Shown: piece after piece, positions 19,088 to 27,189 of the stretch | How positions within the stretch are numbered: position 1 is the stretch's first letter | Layout of the letters: every line of letters starts with the position of its first letter | Assembly (NCBI RefSeq): GCF_000429025.1 | Contig: NZ_AUBB01000030.1 | Coordinates: forward strand, 62,001 to 126,000 | Reading direction: 5' to 3' | Origin: Actinospineispora spinosispora DSM 44797 | GTDB lineage: Bacteria > Actinomycetota > Actinomycetes > Mycobacteriales > Pseudonocardiaceae | DNA: 64,000 nt | The notes under the pieces: model-generated | What the model was told of the DNA's origin: nothing | Databases searched by the model: none | What the model saw: the letters and a program-made list of their open reading frames with translations, nothing else | Made by a program: the position numbers and the translations under genes

Positions 19088-19833
19088 CCGAGACGAGGGA
19101 TCTCCGAGGACCGACCGAGGCTCAGGCGTACCTGGTGCTCGACGACACCACCCGCGAACGGATCGCCACCGCTCGCGAAGCCGTCCGCGCCGATTTCGCG
19201 GGCGTTGAGAGCGCCCACGACATCAGTCACCTCGACCGAGTCGCACGGCTGGCCGCTGTGATCGCTCATGGCGAGCGCGCCGACCCCGCCATCGCGGGAA
19301 TCACGGCGTATGTGCACGACTACCACCGCCTCGTCGAGCAGCGACGGCGCGCGGGCATCACCACCTCGGACACCACCGACCTGATCGATGAGGCCCTCGA
19401 GCGAGCCCGGGTAGACCCGGCCCAGCGCCCGACCATCGTGAGCGCGGTGGACGCCACCGGCCGATTCTCCTTCTCCGACCGGTACGCCACGCCGGCCCAT
19501 CTGGTCGCGGCGTGCCTCCACGACGCGGACATGCTCGACGCCATGGGCGCCATCGGGATCGCACGAGCCTTTCTGTACGGCGGCACACTGGGGGAACCGA
19601 TGTGGGACGAGACCAGCTCGCTGCAGAGCAGCTATCGCTCAGGCCGGACGAGTTCGGTCGTCGCTCACTTCTACGAGAAGTTGCTGCACCTCCGCGACGA
19701 GCTGCACACTCCGACCGCACGACAGCTCGCCACGGAGCGCCACGAGTTCCTGGAACTATTTCTCCAGCGCTTTCATCTCGAGTGGGGCGACGCCGAGAAC
19801 CGGCCGGCACCGCGCCGACCCCGGACGCGGTAG
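19084..19833 (+). CDS. HD-domain phosphohydrolase-like protein
   Basis: This 249-residue protein has HD-superfamily metal-site motifs: His in AHDISHL (about residue 45), HD in YVHDYHR (about 80) and Asp in CLHDADMLDAMG (about 150). HD enzymes hydrolyse phosphomonoesters, nucleotides or, with mixed-valent diiron, oxygenate polyols. In a cassette with a Gfo/Idh/MocA protein and an SDR, a sugar- or inositol-type substrate is plausible but not proven. I chose GTG 19084 (GTGA overlap with the SDR, AGAGG 7 bases upstream); GTG 19081 is equally in frame. Confidence 0.8.
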   Translation: MTETRDLRGPTEAQAYLVLDDTTRERIATAREAVRADFAGVESAHDISHLDRVARLAAVIAHGERADPAIAGITAYVHDYHRLVEQRRRAGITTSDTTDLIDEALERARVDPAQRPTIVSAVDATGRFSFSDRYATPAHLVAACLHDADMLDAMGAIGIARAFLYGGTLGEPMWDETSSLQSSYRSGRTSSVVAHFYEKLLHLRDELHTPTARQLATERHEFLELFLQRFHLEWGDAENRPAPRRPRTR

Positions 19834-19858
19834 CCTTCGCGCGACCGGAGGGTGACTC

Positions 19859-20230
19859 GTGGATACGGCCAGCATCGCCACAATGGTGTCGCAGTACTTG
19901 GCGGCATGGAACGAGACCGATGTCGCGGCCCGGCGGGTGCTGCTGGAGCAATGCTGGGCTGATGGCGGTGTCTACATCGATCCGCACGTCGAACTGATCG
20001 GACGCGATGCGCTGGACCGCCACATCTCGAAGATTCAGACTGAACGTCCAGGTGCGCGACTCGAGTTCATGAGCAGTATCGACATCCACCACACTGTCGC
20101 GCGTTTCCTGTGGCGGCTGGTCCGGGCCGACGGGACGTATGGCGATACCTCGATCGACTTCGCCGAGACCGCCTCCGATTGGCGGCTCGGGAAAGTCATC
20201 GGCTTCTTCGGCGCGGCGCCCGCGCTCTAG
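19859..20230 (+). CDS. NTF2/SnoaL-like small protein
   Basis: This 123-residue protein has the pattern of the NTF2-like (SnoaL) fold: N-terminal helix YLAAWNETD, then Asp/His-containing strands (DPHVELIGRDAL) and a C-terminal strand pair. Members include polyketide cyclases, isomerases and ring-opening enzymes, but many have unknown roles. GTG 19859 follows GGAGGGTGA. It closes the 17358-20230 cassette, 25 bases after the HD gene, and is followed by a strong inverted repeat. Confidence 0.75.
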   Translation: MDTASIATMVSQYLAAWNETDVAARRVLLEQCWADGGVYIDPHVELIGRDALDRHISKIQTERPGARLEFMSSIDIHHTVARFLWRLVRADGTYGDTSIDFAETASDWRLGKVIGFFGAAPAL

Positions 20231-20288
20231 CCCCGGCTCTTCGTGAGCAGGTTGCGGCGCGGGGGCTGCGCCCGACAACTCCTCAACC

Positions 20289-20332
20289 CATGATCACCAC
20301 GGGCTGGTAGCTGTTTCTGGGTGGTGATCATG
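20289..20332. terminator. Perfect 12-bp inverted repeat between convergent genes
   Basis: CATGATCACCAC (20289-20300) and GTGGTGATCATG (20321-20332) form an exact 12-base stem around a 20-base loop. They lie midway between the convergent NTF2-like gene and the aldo/keto reductase gene. There is no U-tract, so this is either a bidirectional factor-assisted terminator or a protein-binding palindrome; position favours terminator. Confidence 0.6.
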
Positions 20333-20350
20333 CAAACCGGGGGTTCTGGA

Positions 20351-21253
20351 TCATCCGCGCCTGAACGTCGAGAAATTGACGGCGGCAGGATCCGGCCCTC
20401 CTCGGCGACCTGAATCCAAGCCGTCCACCAAAGCCAGATCGGTGTCGCTCAGCGTGAAGTCGAAGATCCGCAGGTTCTCCGCGATGCGCTCCGGCCGGAC
20501 CGACTTCGGGACGACCGATACTCCCCGCTGCACGTGCCAGCGCAACACCACCTGGGCAGGCGACCGGCCGACCCGCTCAGCGATGCCAGCCAGCACCGGC
20601 TCGGCGAGCAGTGTGGCCCCCCTGCCCATGCCCGCGCCCCCACCTGAGCCGCTGCTGCCCCCGATCGGCGACCACGCCTGGACGACGATCCCTCGCTTCC
20701 ACGCGTACTCCCGCAGCTCCCGCTGCGGGAAATAGGGGTGCAGCTCGACCTGGTTGACCGACGGAGTCGTGCGCCCGTCGACCCGGAGTCGTTCCAGATC
20801 CTCGATCGAGAAGTTGCTGACCCCGACCGCCGATGCCCGCCCGTCGGCGTGCAGCTCCTCCAGCACCCGGTACGCCTCGAGCGCCGCCCGGCCTTCCGCC
20901 GGGACCGGCCAGTGCACCAGGAACAGATCGACGCGATCAAGCCCGAGGCGAGCGAGGCTCGCCGCACAGGCCCGCCGGGCGGCATCGGCACCGTAATCGT
21001 CGAGCCACAGCTTCGTGGTCACGAACACCTCGTCGCGGGAGACCCCACTGGTCCGCAGGGCGCGGCCCACCGCCTCCTCGTTCCGGTAGGCGGCCGCCGT
21101 GTCGACGAGCCGGTAACCGGCGTCGAGTGCGGCGCCGACGGCGGCCTCGGTCTCGGTGTCGGACATCTGCCAGACACCGAGACCGAGCTGGGGCATCGAC
21201 GTGCCATGGCGGAGCCGGAGCGTCGGCACAGCGGTGGCGGGTGGTGGGATCAC
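20351..21253 (-). CDS. Aldo/keto reductase
   Basis: This 300-residue NADPH-dependent reductase has the AKR tetrad in order: Asp and Tyr (VDTAAAYRNEE, about 51-61), Lys (TTKLW, about 80) and His (LVHWP, about 113), plus the C-terminal cofactor loop VPKSVRPERI. It lies 27 bases behind the KARI gene, with GGAGGA ideally placed before its GTG start, so it is in the KARI transcription unit. It could reduce the aldehyde released by the reductase-terminated NRPS (22939-27189) to an alcohol, or a keto intermediate linked to KARI. Both roles are inferred. Confidence 0.9.
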   Translation of the reverse strand: MIPPPATAVPTLRLRHGTSMPQLGLGVWQMSDTETEAAVGAALDAGYRLVDTAAAYRNEEAVGRALRTSGVSRDEVFVTTKLWLDDYGADAARRACAASLARLGLDRVDLFLVHWPVPAEGRAALEAYRVLEELHADGRASAVGVSNFSIEDLERLRVDGRTTPSVNQVELHPYFPQRELREYAWKRGIVVQAWSPIGGSSGSGGGAGMGRGATLLAEPVLAGIAERVGRSPAQVVLRWHVQRGVSVVPKSVRPERIAENLRIFDFTLSDTDLALVDGLDSGRRGGPDPAAVNFSTFRRG

Positions 21254-21280
21254 GCGGAATCCTCCAACGACTACGGACGG

Positions 21281-22756
21281 TCACTCGACGAAGATGTCGA
21301 CCTCCGGTCGCATCTGGGCGCAGGTACGCAGGACGTCGTGAATCATGTGCTGGTCGAAGGCGTGGAACGGAGCCATGTCCACGGTGCGGTCCGGGCCCAG
21401 CGCCGGGTATGCCTGCTGAGACAGCAGGTAGTCGAATCGCGGCGCCCACTTGCGTGCGCCGAGCCGGGCCGTCACCGAGCAGTTGTCGACCATGTACGCG
21501 ACCCCGCGGGCGTGCATGTACGGATTCAGCGAGTCGACGCTCTCGATCACCGACTCGTTCGCCACCTCGGAGTACGGGTGGCCCGCCTCCAGGAGATGGT
21601 CGATCTGGGCCATCATCACACCGCAGTAGACGCCCGCGGTGAACGGATCGATCGAGACCTGATCCTCGTTGCGGTCAGCGCGCACCTTCTGCCCGATCGA
21701 CCACATGCCCGTGCTGTCGATGGCGCCCATCGGGTACTGCTCGAGCCGGCTGCCCGCGACGACCACACTGTTGATCTCGTTACCGGACGCGACCTCGTCA
21801 TAGATCTCCGCGAACACCTCGCGGCCCACCGGATACGCGGCGGAGTAGGCGCGCGCGAACACCTCGCGGCCCGCGACGCCCAGTGCGTCGTACACGCCGA
21901 TGATGCCGTCGTGCGAGATCGTCCGCGAGATCGGACCCGTGATCGACTCGACGGAACGGGTGAAGGCCTCACGCTCGCCCGCGCCTTCGGCCATGTACCT
22001 GCGGAACAGGCTCTCGACGATGCCGTGCACGGCCCCGAGCAGGATGCCGCGCTCACCCGCGACGTCGGAGCGGTACTCCGATTCCAGCGTGGTCTGGAAC
22101 GTGTAGGGCGCGCCGAGCGCCACCGACCAGCCGAGCGCGCGGTTGGTCGCCTTGCCGGTGACGTCCTGGTGGATCGCGAAGCTCGCATTGATGCCCGCAC
22201 CATTGACGTCGGCGCCCTGCAGGTACAGCGCGCGAACCGACTTGCCCATGCCCTTGGGGCACACGGCGATGACGTCGACATCGGCCGGGAACGAGCCGCC
22301 GACATTGGCGAGATGGCCGACCAGGAAGCCGTGTGAGAGCCCGAGCGTGGTGCCGGGCCGCAGGAGGGCGAAGATCTCCTGGTAGCGGCCGGCGAGCGCG
22401 CCGTCGGAGATGAGCAGCAGCACCATGTCCGATCCGGACACGGCGTCCTCGACGGTGGTGAGGGTACCGTCAGCCTCGCTGAATCCGGCGTCGATGGCCT
22501 CGGTGCGCGACCTGGACCCCTCCCGCAGACCCACCACAACGCGTACCTCGGTGCCCGCAAGGGAGTCACGCAGGTTCTGCGCCTGCGCGGAGCCCTGCGG
22601 GCCCCACCCCACGACACCGATCTGGTCCACGCCGGCGAACGCCTCCGACAGCTTCGGGAACAGGTCCCGGCCGCCCCGGATGATCGCCTCCGTGTGGTCC
22701 GCGACGGTGATCAGCTCCTTGGTGAACACCGACGATTCGAAGTCCAGCTCCTGCAC
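21281..22756 (-). CDS. ilvC: Ketol-acid reductoisomerase, plant-type class II
   Basis: This 491-residue enzyme catalyses the Mg2+/NADPH step from 2-acetolactate (or 2-aceto-2-hydroxybutyrate) to the dihydroxy acid in branched-chain amino acid synthesis. From memory, the sequence closely follows the chloroplast enzyme. It has the Rossmann motif GWGPQGSAQAQ, SHGFLVGH, CPKGMG, SDVAGERG and MHARGVAYMVDNCS, and keeps all the metal- and substrate-binding residues recalled for spinach KARI. Ordinary actinobacterial IlvC is the short class I form (about 340 residues). The GTG at 22756 has AGGGAG 9 bases upstream. It is embedded in a PKS/NRPS cluster, with the shared GntR-type operator 159 bases upstream. 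It may be a resistant target copy or a precursor enzyme. Confidence 0.93.
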   Translation of the reverse strand: MQELDFESSVFTKELITVADHTEAIIRGGRDLFPKLSEAFAGVDQIGVVGWGPQGSAQAQNLRDSLAGTEVRVVVGLREGSRSRTEAIDAGFSEADGTLTTVEDAVSGSDMVLLLISDGALAGRYQEIFALLRPGTTLGLSHGFLVGHLANVGGSFPADVDVIAVCPKGMGKSVRALYLQGADVNGAGINASFAIHQDVTGKATNRALGWSVALGAPYTFQTTLESEYRSDVAGERGILLGAVHGIVESLFRRYMAEGAGEREAFTRSVESITGPISRTISHDGIIGVYDALGVAGREVFARAYSAAYPVGREVFAEIYDEVASGNEINSVVVAGSRLEQYPMGAIDSTGMWSIGQKVRADRNEDQVSIDPFTAGVYCGVMMAQIDHLLEAGHPYSEVANESVIESVDSLNPYMHARGVAYMVDNCSVTARLGARKWAPRFDYLLSQQAYPALGPDRTVDMAPFHAFDQHMIHDVLRTCAQMRPEVDIFVE

Positions 22757-22914
22757 GATCGAACACTCCCTGATACAGCGACACGGTCCGGTCGGGCGTC
22801 GAGGCCCACACCGGCGGACGGGGGACGCCGGTGCACCGCTCCCGGGTGGGGCCACGGCACGCAGCTCGGCACCGCCACCAGGTGTCCCGCTGCGGGATCG
22901 CTCCACAGGGTCAG

Positions 22915-22925
22915 TGGTGGTACCA
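22915..22925. promoter_or_regulatory. TGGTRNTACCA operator upstream of KARI
   Basis: TGGTGGTACCA matches the window-wide motif TGGTRNTACCA, a FadR-family GntR-type site. It lies between the stop of the C-A-PCP-R gene and the KARI start, showing that the KARI/aldo-keto reductase pair probably has its own regulated promoter. Confidence 0.6.
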
Positions 22926-22938
22926 ATTCTCACCAAGC

Positions 22939-25900
22939 TTATCTCGCCCCTTCCTCCGCGGCCACCTGCCCTGTCCGCGCGGCGAGCGCCGACAGGGCGG
23001 CGGCCACCGCGGCCGGGTCACCGCGCGGCATCCCGGCCAGCGCTCGGTCGGCCCGTTCCGTGCCCGGAGCCGGGTCGGAGACCCAGCCCTCGATGGTCTC
23101 CAGCACCTCCAGCAACCCGGCAGCGGCGGGTGCCCCGCCCTGCTGGGACACGGCCCGGACGGCCTCGAACCAGGTCGTGGCCGCTGTCAGGGGGACCCCG
23201 GCCAGCGCCTCGACCAGATCGGCCCAGTGCCGCGGCTGCGAGCCGACGAGGTGGTAGGCCGAACCGACGGCCGACGGCGAGGCGGCCAGCGCCGTCACAG
23301 CCCTGGCGGCCTGGTCAACGGGCAGCAGGCGCACCTCGATGTCGAGCTCGGGGGCGCTGCCGACCTCACGGCACAGGCGCAGAACGCGCACCAGCAGGTC
23401 GTCCTCGTTCGGGGTGCCCTCGGCTCCGGCGAACAGCCTGCCGGTGCGCACGATGGCGGCCGGGAGGCCTGCCGCGACCGCGTCGGCGACGAGGCGGTCG
23501 GCCACCCACTTGGACCTGGCGTAGCCCGACGCGGCCGGTTCGGAGCCGACCACGAGGTGCTCAGGCTCCCCGCGCCCGCCGAACACCGACAGTGTCGAGA
23601 TGTGCGTGAAGCGGGCACCCGAGGCCGCGACGACGTCGAGCAGCCGCGCCGTCGCCCCGACATTGACCTGACGTAGGACGCCGTAGGGGTAGGCGAGGTT
23701 CACCCACGCCCCCGCGTGCACGACGACGTCGAGGTCGGCACCGAGGTCACGCAGCCCCGCTACACCCAGGCCGAGGTCCGGGTCCGCGAGATCGCCGACC
23801 ACGATCTCGACCCGTTGGTCCTCGGCCAGGTCAAGGCCGTCCAGCCGGTAGCGACGCAGGGTGTCGAGCACCCGCTGCCGGGCCAGGCCGGCATCCCGGG
23901 CACGGACGAGGCAGCGGATCCGCTGCACGCCGAGGGCCAGCAGCTCGGCGAGGACGTGCGCGCCGAGGAACCCGGTGACGCCGGTGAGCAGCCACGAATC
24001 ACTCCCCTGGCGGACCCGCTGGTAGGGGCCGGTGGGGACCGCGGGGATCTCCGCTGGCAGATCGACGGCGGCGGAGGTGCCGTCGATGATCCGACGGCGC
24101 ACGGCGAAAGCCGTCGCCGCGGGGGTCGGCGTGCCGAACACTTCACTCAGCGCCACGTCAAGGCCGAACCGGCCGTTGAGCCGGTCGAGCATCCGCATGG
24201 TCAGCAACGAATGGCCGCCGAGGGCGAAGAAGTCGTCGTCCGGGCCGACGTCGGGACGGTCGAGGACCTCGCGCCAGATCGCGACGACCGCGGCCTCGGT
24301 CGCGTCCCTCGGCGCGCGGCGGTCACCGCCGCCGCTCGGCTCCGATCCGGTGGCGGCGGTGACCGCCGCCCGGTCGATCTTGCCGTTCGGGGTACGCGGC
24401 AGCGCGTCGACCCAGCGGATCCGGTCGGGCACCAGGTGTGCGGGTGTGCGCCCGCCCAGTCGGGCGAGCAGCTCCGGCGCCGACAGCGGGTCGTGTCCCG
24501 ACGCCGCGACGACATCGGCGAGCAGCACCGAGGGCCCGGCGGCCGCCGCCGCGGCCGCGGCCGCGATCTCGGGCAACGCGGTCAGCGCGGCCTCCACCTC
24601 TGCCAGCTCGATGCGATACCCGCGCACCTTGACCTGCCCGTCCCGCCTGCCGAGGAAGCGCAGGCCGGCCACCGGGTCGTCGATCACGACGTCTCCGGTG
24701 CGGTACCAGCGCACGCCATCGCGCTCGACGAACGCGGCCTCGGTCAGCTTCGGGGCGTCGTGGTAACCGCTGGCGAGCCCGACGCCGGCGATCGCGAGTT
24801 CTCCGGCCACCCCCGGACCCAGTGGCTCGAGGTCGTCGCCGAGCACGGCCACCGCCGTCCCTGCCAGCGCGGTGCCCAGCGGCACCGTCGGATGACGCAG
24901 CCCGGCTGGATCGACCGGCCCGACGGTACTCCACACGGTCGCCTCGGTCGGGCCGTAGAAGTTCCACAGCGCGACGCCGTGCGCGACACTCGCGCGCGCC
25001 GTCGCCGACGACAGCGCCTCGCCGCCCGCGACCACTGTGAGCGGCGGGGGCGGGCCCACACGGGCCCACACCGCGGCCAGCTCGGCGAGCAGCGTCGGGG
25101 TCGTACTGAACACGTCGACCCGGTGGCTGCGCAGCAGCGTGTCCAACGCGGCGACGGAACCCTGCTCGCGCTCGGTGGCCACCACCAGCGTCCCGCCGCT
25201 GAGCAGCGGCGCGTAGATCTCCCACACCGACAGGTCGAAGGCGAACGAGTGCACGCAGGTGAACACGGCGCCCTCGGCCCAGCGCAACCGCTGACGGCAG
25301 GCCGCGACGAGGTTGCGGACTCCCCGCTGGCCGACGACGACGCCCTTCGGGCTACCGGTGGAGCCGGAAGTGAACATCAGGTAGGCCGCGACCTGGGGAT
25401 CCGGATCGGGCGCCGGTCGAGGTGCCGGGTCGGTGTCGAGGTCGCGCGGCGTGCGAACGGCTAGGTCCAGCTCGGCCACGATCTCCCCCACCAGATCCGC
25501 GGTCGTCACGACGATCGCGGCACCGGAACGGCGGAGCAACTCGACGCGCCGCGCCGCCGGGTGCCTCGGTTCGAGCGGCAGGTAGGTGCGGCCCGCGAGC
25601 TGGCTGGCCACCATCGCCACGACGGCGTCGACACCGCGGGGCAGACAGATCGCGACAGGCCCTCGCTGCGCCGCCGCGAACCACACCGCCCACCGGTCCG
25701 CTCTATCGATCAACTCGGCGTAGGTCGCGGTGTCCGGTCCTGAGACGACCGCGGTCTGCTCGGGACGATCCCGCGCCGCGGCACGCAGGGCGGTGGCCAG
25801 CTCGGTCTCGTCGACGACCGGCGGGCCCGGCACCGGTGCCCGCGCGTGCACCGCGGCGGCGCGCAGCTGCGCGCGCGTGCTGCCGGGACGCTGCACCGCG

Positions 25901-27189
25901 ACGAGGACCCGCTCGAACGCCTCGGCCACCGCCTCGACGAGCACCCGGTCGAGCACCGCGGTGTCGTACTCCCACACGCAGCGCATCCCGTCCGGGGTGG
26001 CGGTGACGTCGAGCGCCAGCTCGAACCGGGCTGTGGCGCGGGTGACGGCCAGCTCGGTGACGGTCGCGCCGTTGAGCCGCAACGGCGCGGTGGGGAAGTT
26101 GTGCAGCGCGAACAGGTACTGGAACACCGGGTTGGTGTGCTGGTCGCGGGGCGGCGCGAGCGCCTCGACGAGCTGCTCGAAGGCAACATCGGAGTGCGCC
26201 ATCGCGAGGCCGGACTGGTCGGCGACGGCCGCGAGCACCTCGGCACCCGTCGCACCCGCCGGGTCGACGGGCACGACGACGGTGTTCGCGAAGTAGCCGA
26301 TGATCCCCTCCAGCTGCGGATCGCCCCGGTTGGCGACCGGCGTACCGATGCAGAGGCGGTCATGCCCGGTGAACCACGCCAGCACGAGCACGTACGCGGT
26401 GAGCAGTACCGAGTAGGGCGTCGTGGCCTGGCGCCGGGCGAAGGCCTGTATGCGGTCGGCGGCCCTCGGCCGGAGCCTGCGCACGATCCGGTCGCCGCCG
26501 CGCCCGGCGTCGGGGTCCCGGGGGCGAGCCGCGGCGAGCCGGACCTGCATCGGGAAGCCGGCCAGACGATCGGTCCACCAGCGCAGCTCGCTTGCGACCG
26601 AGGGCGAGCGAGCCTCCTGCCGCTGCCAGTGGGCGAAGTCGGCGTACTGCAGTGGTAGCGGCGCGAACTCCGGTGCCCGCCCGGCCACCCGCGCCGCGTA
26701 GGCGGTCGAGAGTTCCCCCCGGAACACCGACGTGGACCAGCCGTCGCACACCAGGTGGTGCATGACCACGGCGAGCACGGCCGAGTCCGGGGCCGTCGTC
26801 ACCAGCAGCGCCCGTGCCAGCGGGCCGTCGTGCACCGACATCGGGCCGTCGAGCAGCTGCTGCACGAACACTCGCGCCCGTCCGAACGGGTCAGGGTCTG
26901 CGCCGGTGTCCCGCCGGTCGAGCGGAATCCGGCCGTGCGCGGCGATGAGCTGGTGGACGCCCGCGTCGTCATCGGCGAAAGTGGTCCGCAGGACCTCGTG
27001 GCGAGCGACGAGGTCGGCGAACGCCCTCTCCAGCGCCGCGACGTCGAGCGGACCGCTGATCGTCACCGCCGTCATGGGGACGTTGTAGGCGGGTGTGCCA
27101 GGGTCGAGCGCGTCGAGGAAGTACAGCCGCTGTTGCGGGAACGAGACGGGGAACCGGACGGCCTGGCGATCTGGCGCGGGCTCAGCCAC
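22939..27189 (-). CDS. NRPS C-A-PCP-R (terminal thioester reductase)
   Basis: This 1416-residue termination module has a condensation domain (about 10-440; intact HHLVCDG near 145), an adenylation domain (about 460-950; TSGSTGSPKG near 610, FAFDLSVWE with the anchoring Asp near 651, NGK), a carrier (GGHSLL Ser near 991) and a reductase domain (about 1066-1400). The reductase has NADPH motif TGVTGFLG, the HISTLSV serine/threonine region and YARSK. It adds one alpha-amino acid and releases the chain as an aldehyde (or alcohol after a second reduction) rather than by hydrolysis. The A domain has an alanine run around AAAAAAAAG. Its GTG start overlaps the LLM gene stop by 8 bases. Confidence 0.96.
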   Translation of the reverse strand: MAEPAPDRQAVRFPVSFPQQRLYFLDALDPGTPAYNVPMTAVTISGPLDVAALERAFADLVARHEVLRTTFADDDAGVHQLIAAHGRIPLDRRDTGADPDPFGRARVFVQQLLDGPMSVHDGPLARALLVTTAPDSAVLAVVMHHLVCDGWSTSVFRGELSTAYAARVAGRAPEFAPLPLQYADFAHWQRQEARSPSVASELRWWTDRLAGFPMQVRLAAARPRDPDAGRGGDRIVRRLRPRAADRIQAFARRQATTPYSVLLTAYVLVLAWFTGHDRLCIGTPVANRGDPQLEGIIGYFANTVVVPVDPAGATGAEVLAAVADQSGLAMAHSDVAFEQLVEALAPPRDQHTNPVFQYLFALHNFPTAPLRLNGATVTELAVTRATARFELALDVTATPDGMRCVWEYDTAVLDRVLVEAVAEAFERVLVAVQRPGSTRAQLRAAAVHARAPVPGPPVVDETELATALRAAARDRPEQTAVVSGPDTATYAELIDRADRWAVWFAAAQRGPVAICLPRGVDAVVAMVASQLAGRTYLPLEPRHPAARRVELLRRSGAAIVVTTADLVGEIVAELDLAVRTPRDLDTDPAPRPAPDPDPQVAAYLMFTSGSTGSPKGVVVGQRGVRNLVAACRQRLRWAEGAVFTCVHSFAFDLSVWEIYAPLLSGGTLVVATEREQGSVAALDTLLRSHRVDVFSTTPTLLAELAAVWARVGPPPPLTVVAGGEALSSATARASVAHGVALWNFYGPTEATVWSTVGPVDPAGLRHPTVPLGTALAGTAVAVLGDDLEPLGPGVAGELAIAGVGLASGYHDAPKLTEAAFVERDGVRWYRTGDVVIDDPVAGLRFLGRRDGQVKVRGYRIELAEVEAALTALPEIAAAAAAAAAGPSVLLADVVAASGHDPLSAPELLARLGGRTPAHLVPDRIRWVDALPRTPNGKIDRAAVTAATGSEPSGGGDRRAPRDATEAAVVAIWREVLDRPDVGPDDDFFALGGHSLLTMRMLDRLNGRFGLDVALSEVFGTPTPAATAFAVRRRIIDGTSAAVDLPAEIPAVPTGPYQRVRQGSDSWLLTGVTGFLGAHVLAELLALGVQRIRCLVRARDAGLARQRVLDTLRRYRLDGLDLAEDQRVEIVVGDLADPDLGLGVAGLRDLGADLDVVVHAGAWVNLAYPYGVLRQVNVGATARLLDVVAASGARFTHISTLSVFGGRGEPEHLVVGSEPAASGYARSKWVADRLVADAVAAGLPAAIVRTGRLFAGAEGTPNEDDLLVRVLRLCREVGSAPELDIEVRLLPVDQAARAVTALAASPSAVGSAYHLVGSQPRHWADLVEALAGVPLTAATTWFEAVRAVSQQGGAPAAAGLLEVLETIEGWVSDPAPGTERADRALAGMPRGDPAAVAAALSALAARTGQVAAEEGAR

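Noticed and set aside
20738..22336. 532-codon plus-strand frame across the aldo/keto reductase and KARI genes
   Set aside because: It is antisense to two genes with intact catalytic motifs and resembles no family.
22757..22936. 60-residue N-terminal extension of KARI
   Set aside because: It is low-complexity Arg/Pro/Gly sequence that would span the operator at 22915. AGGGAG directly supports GTG 22756.
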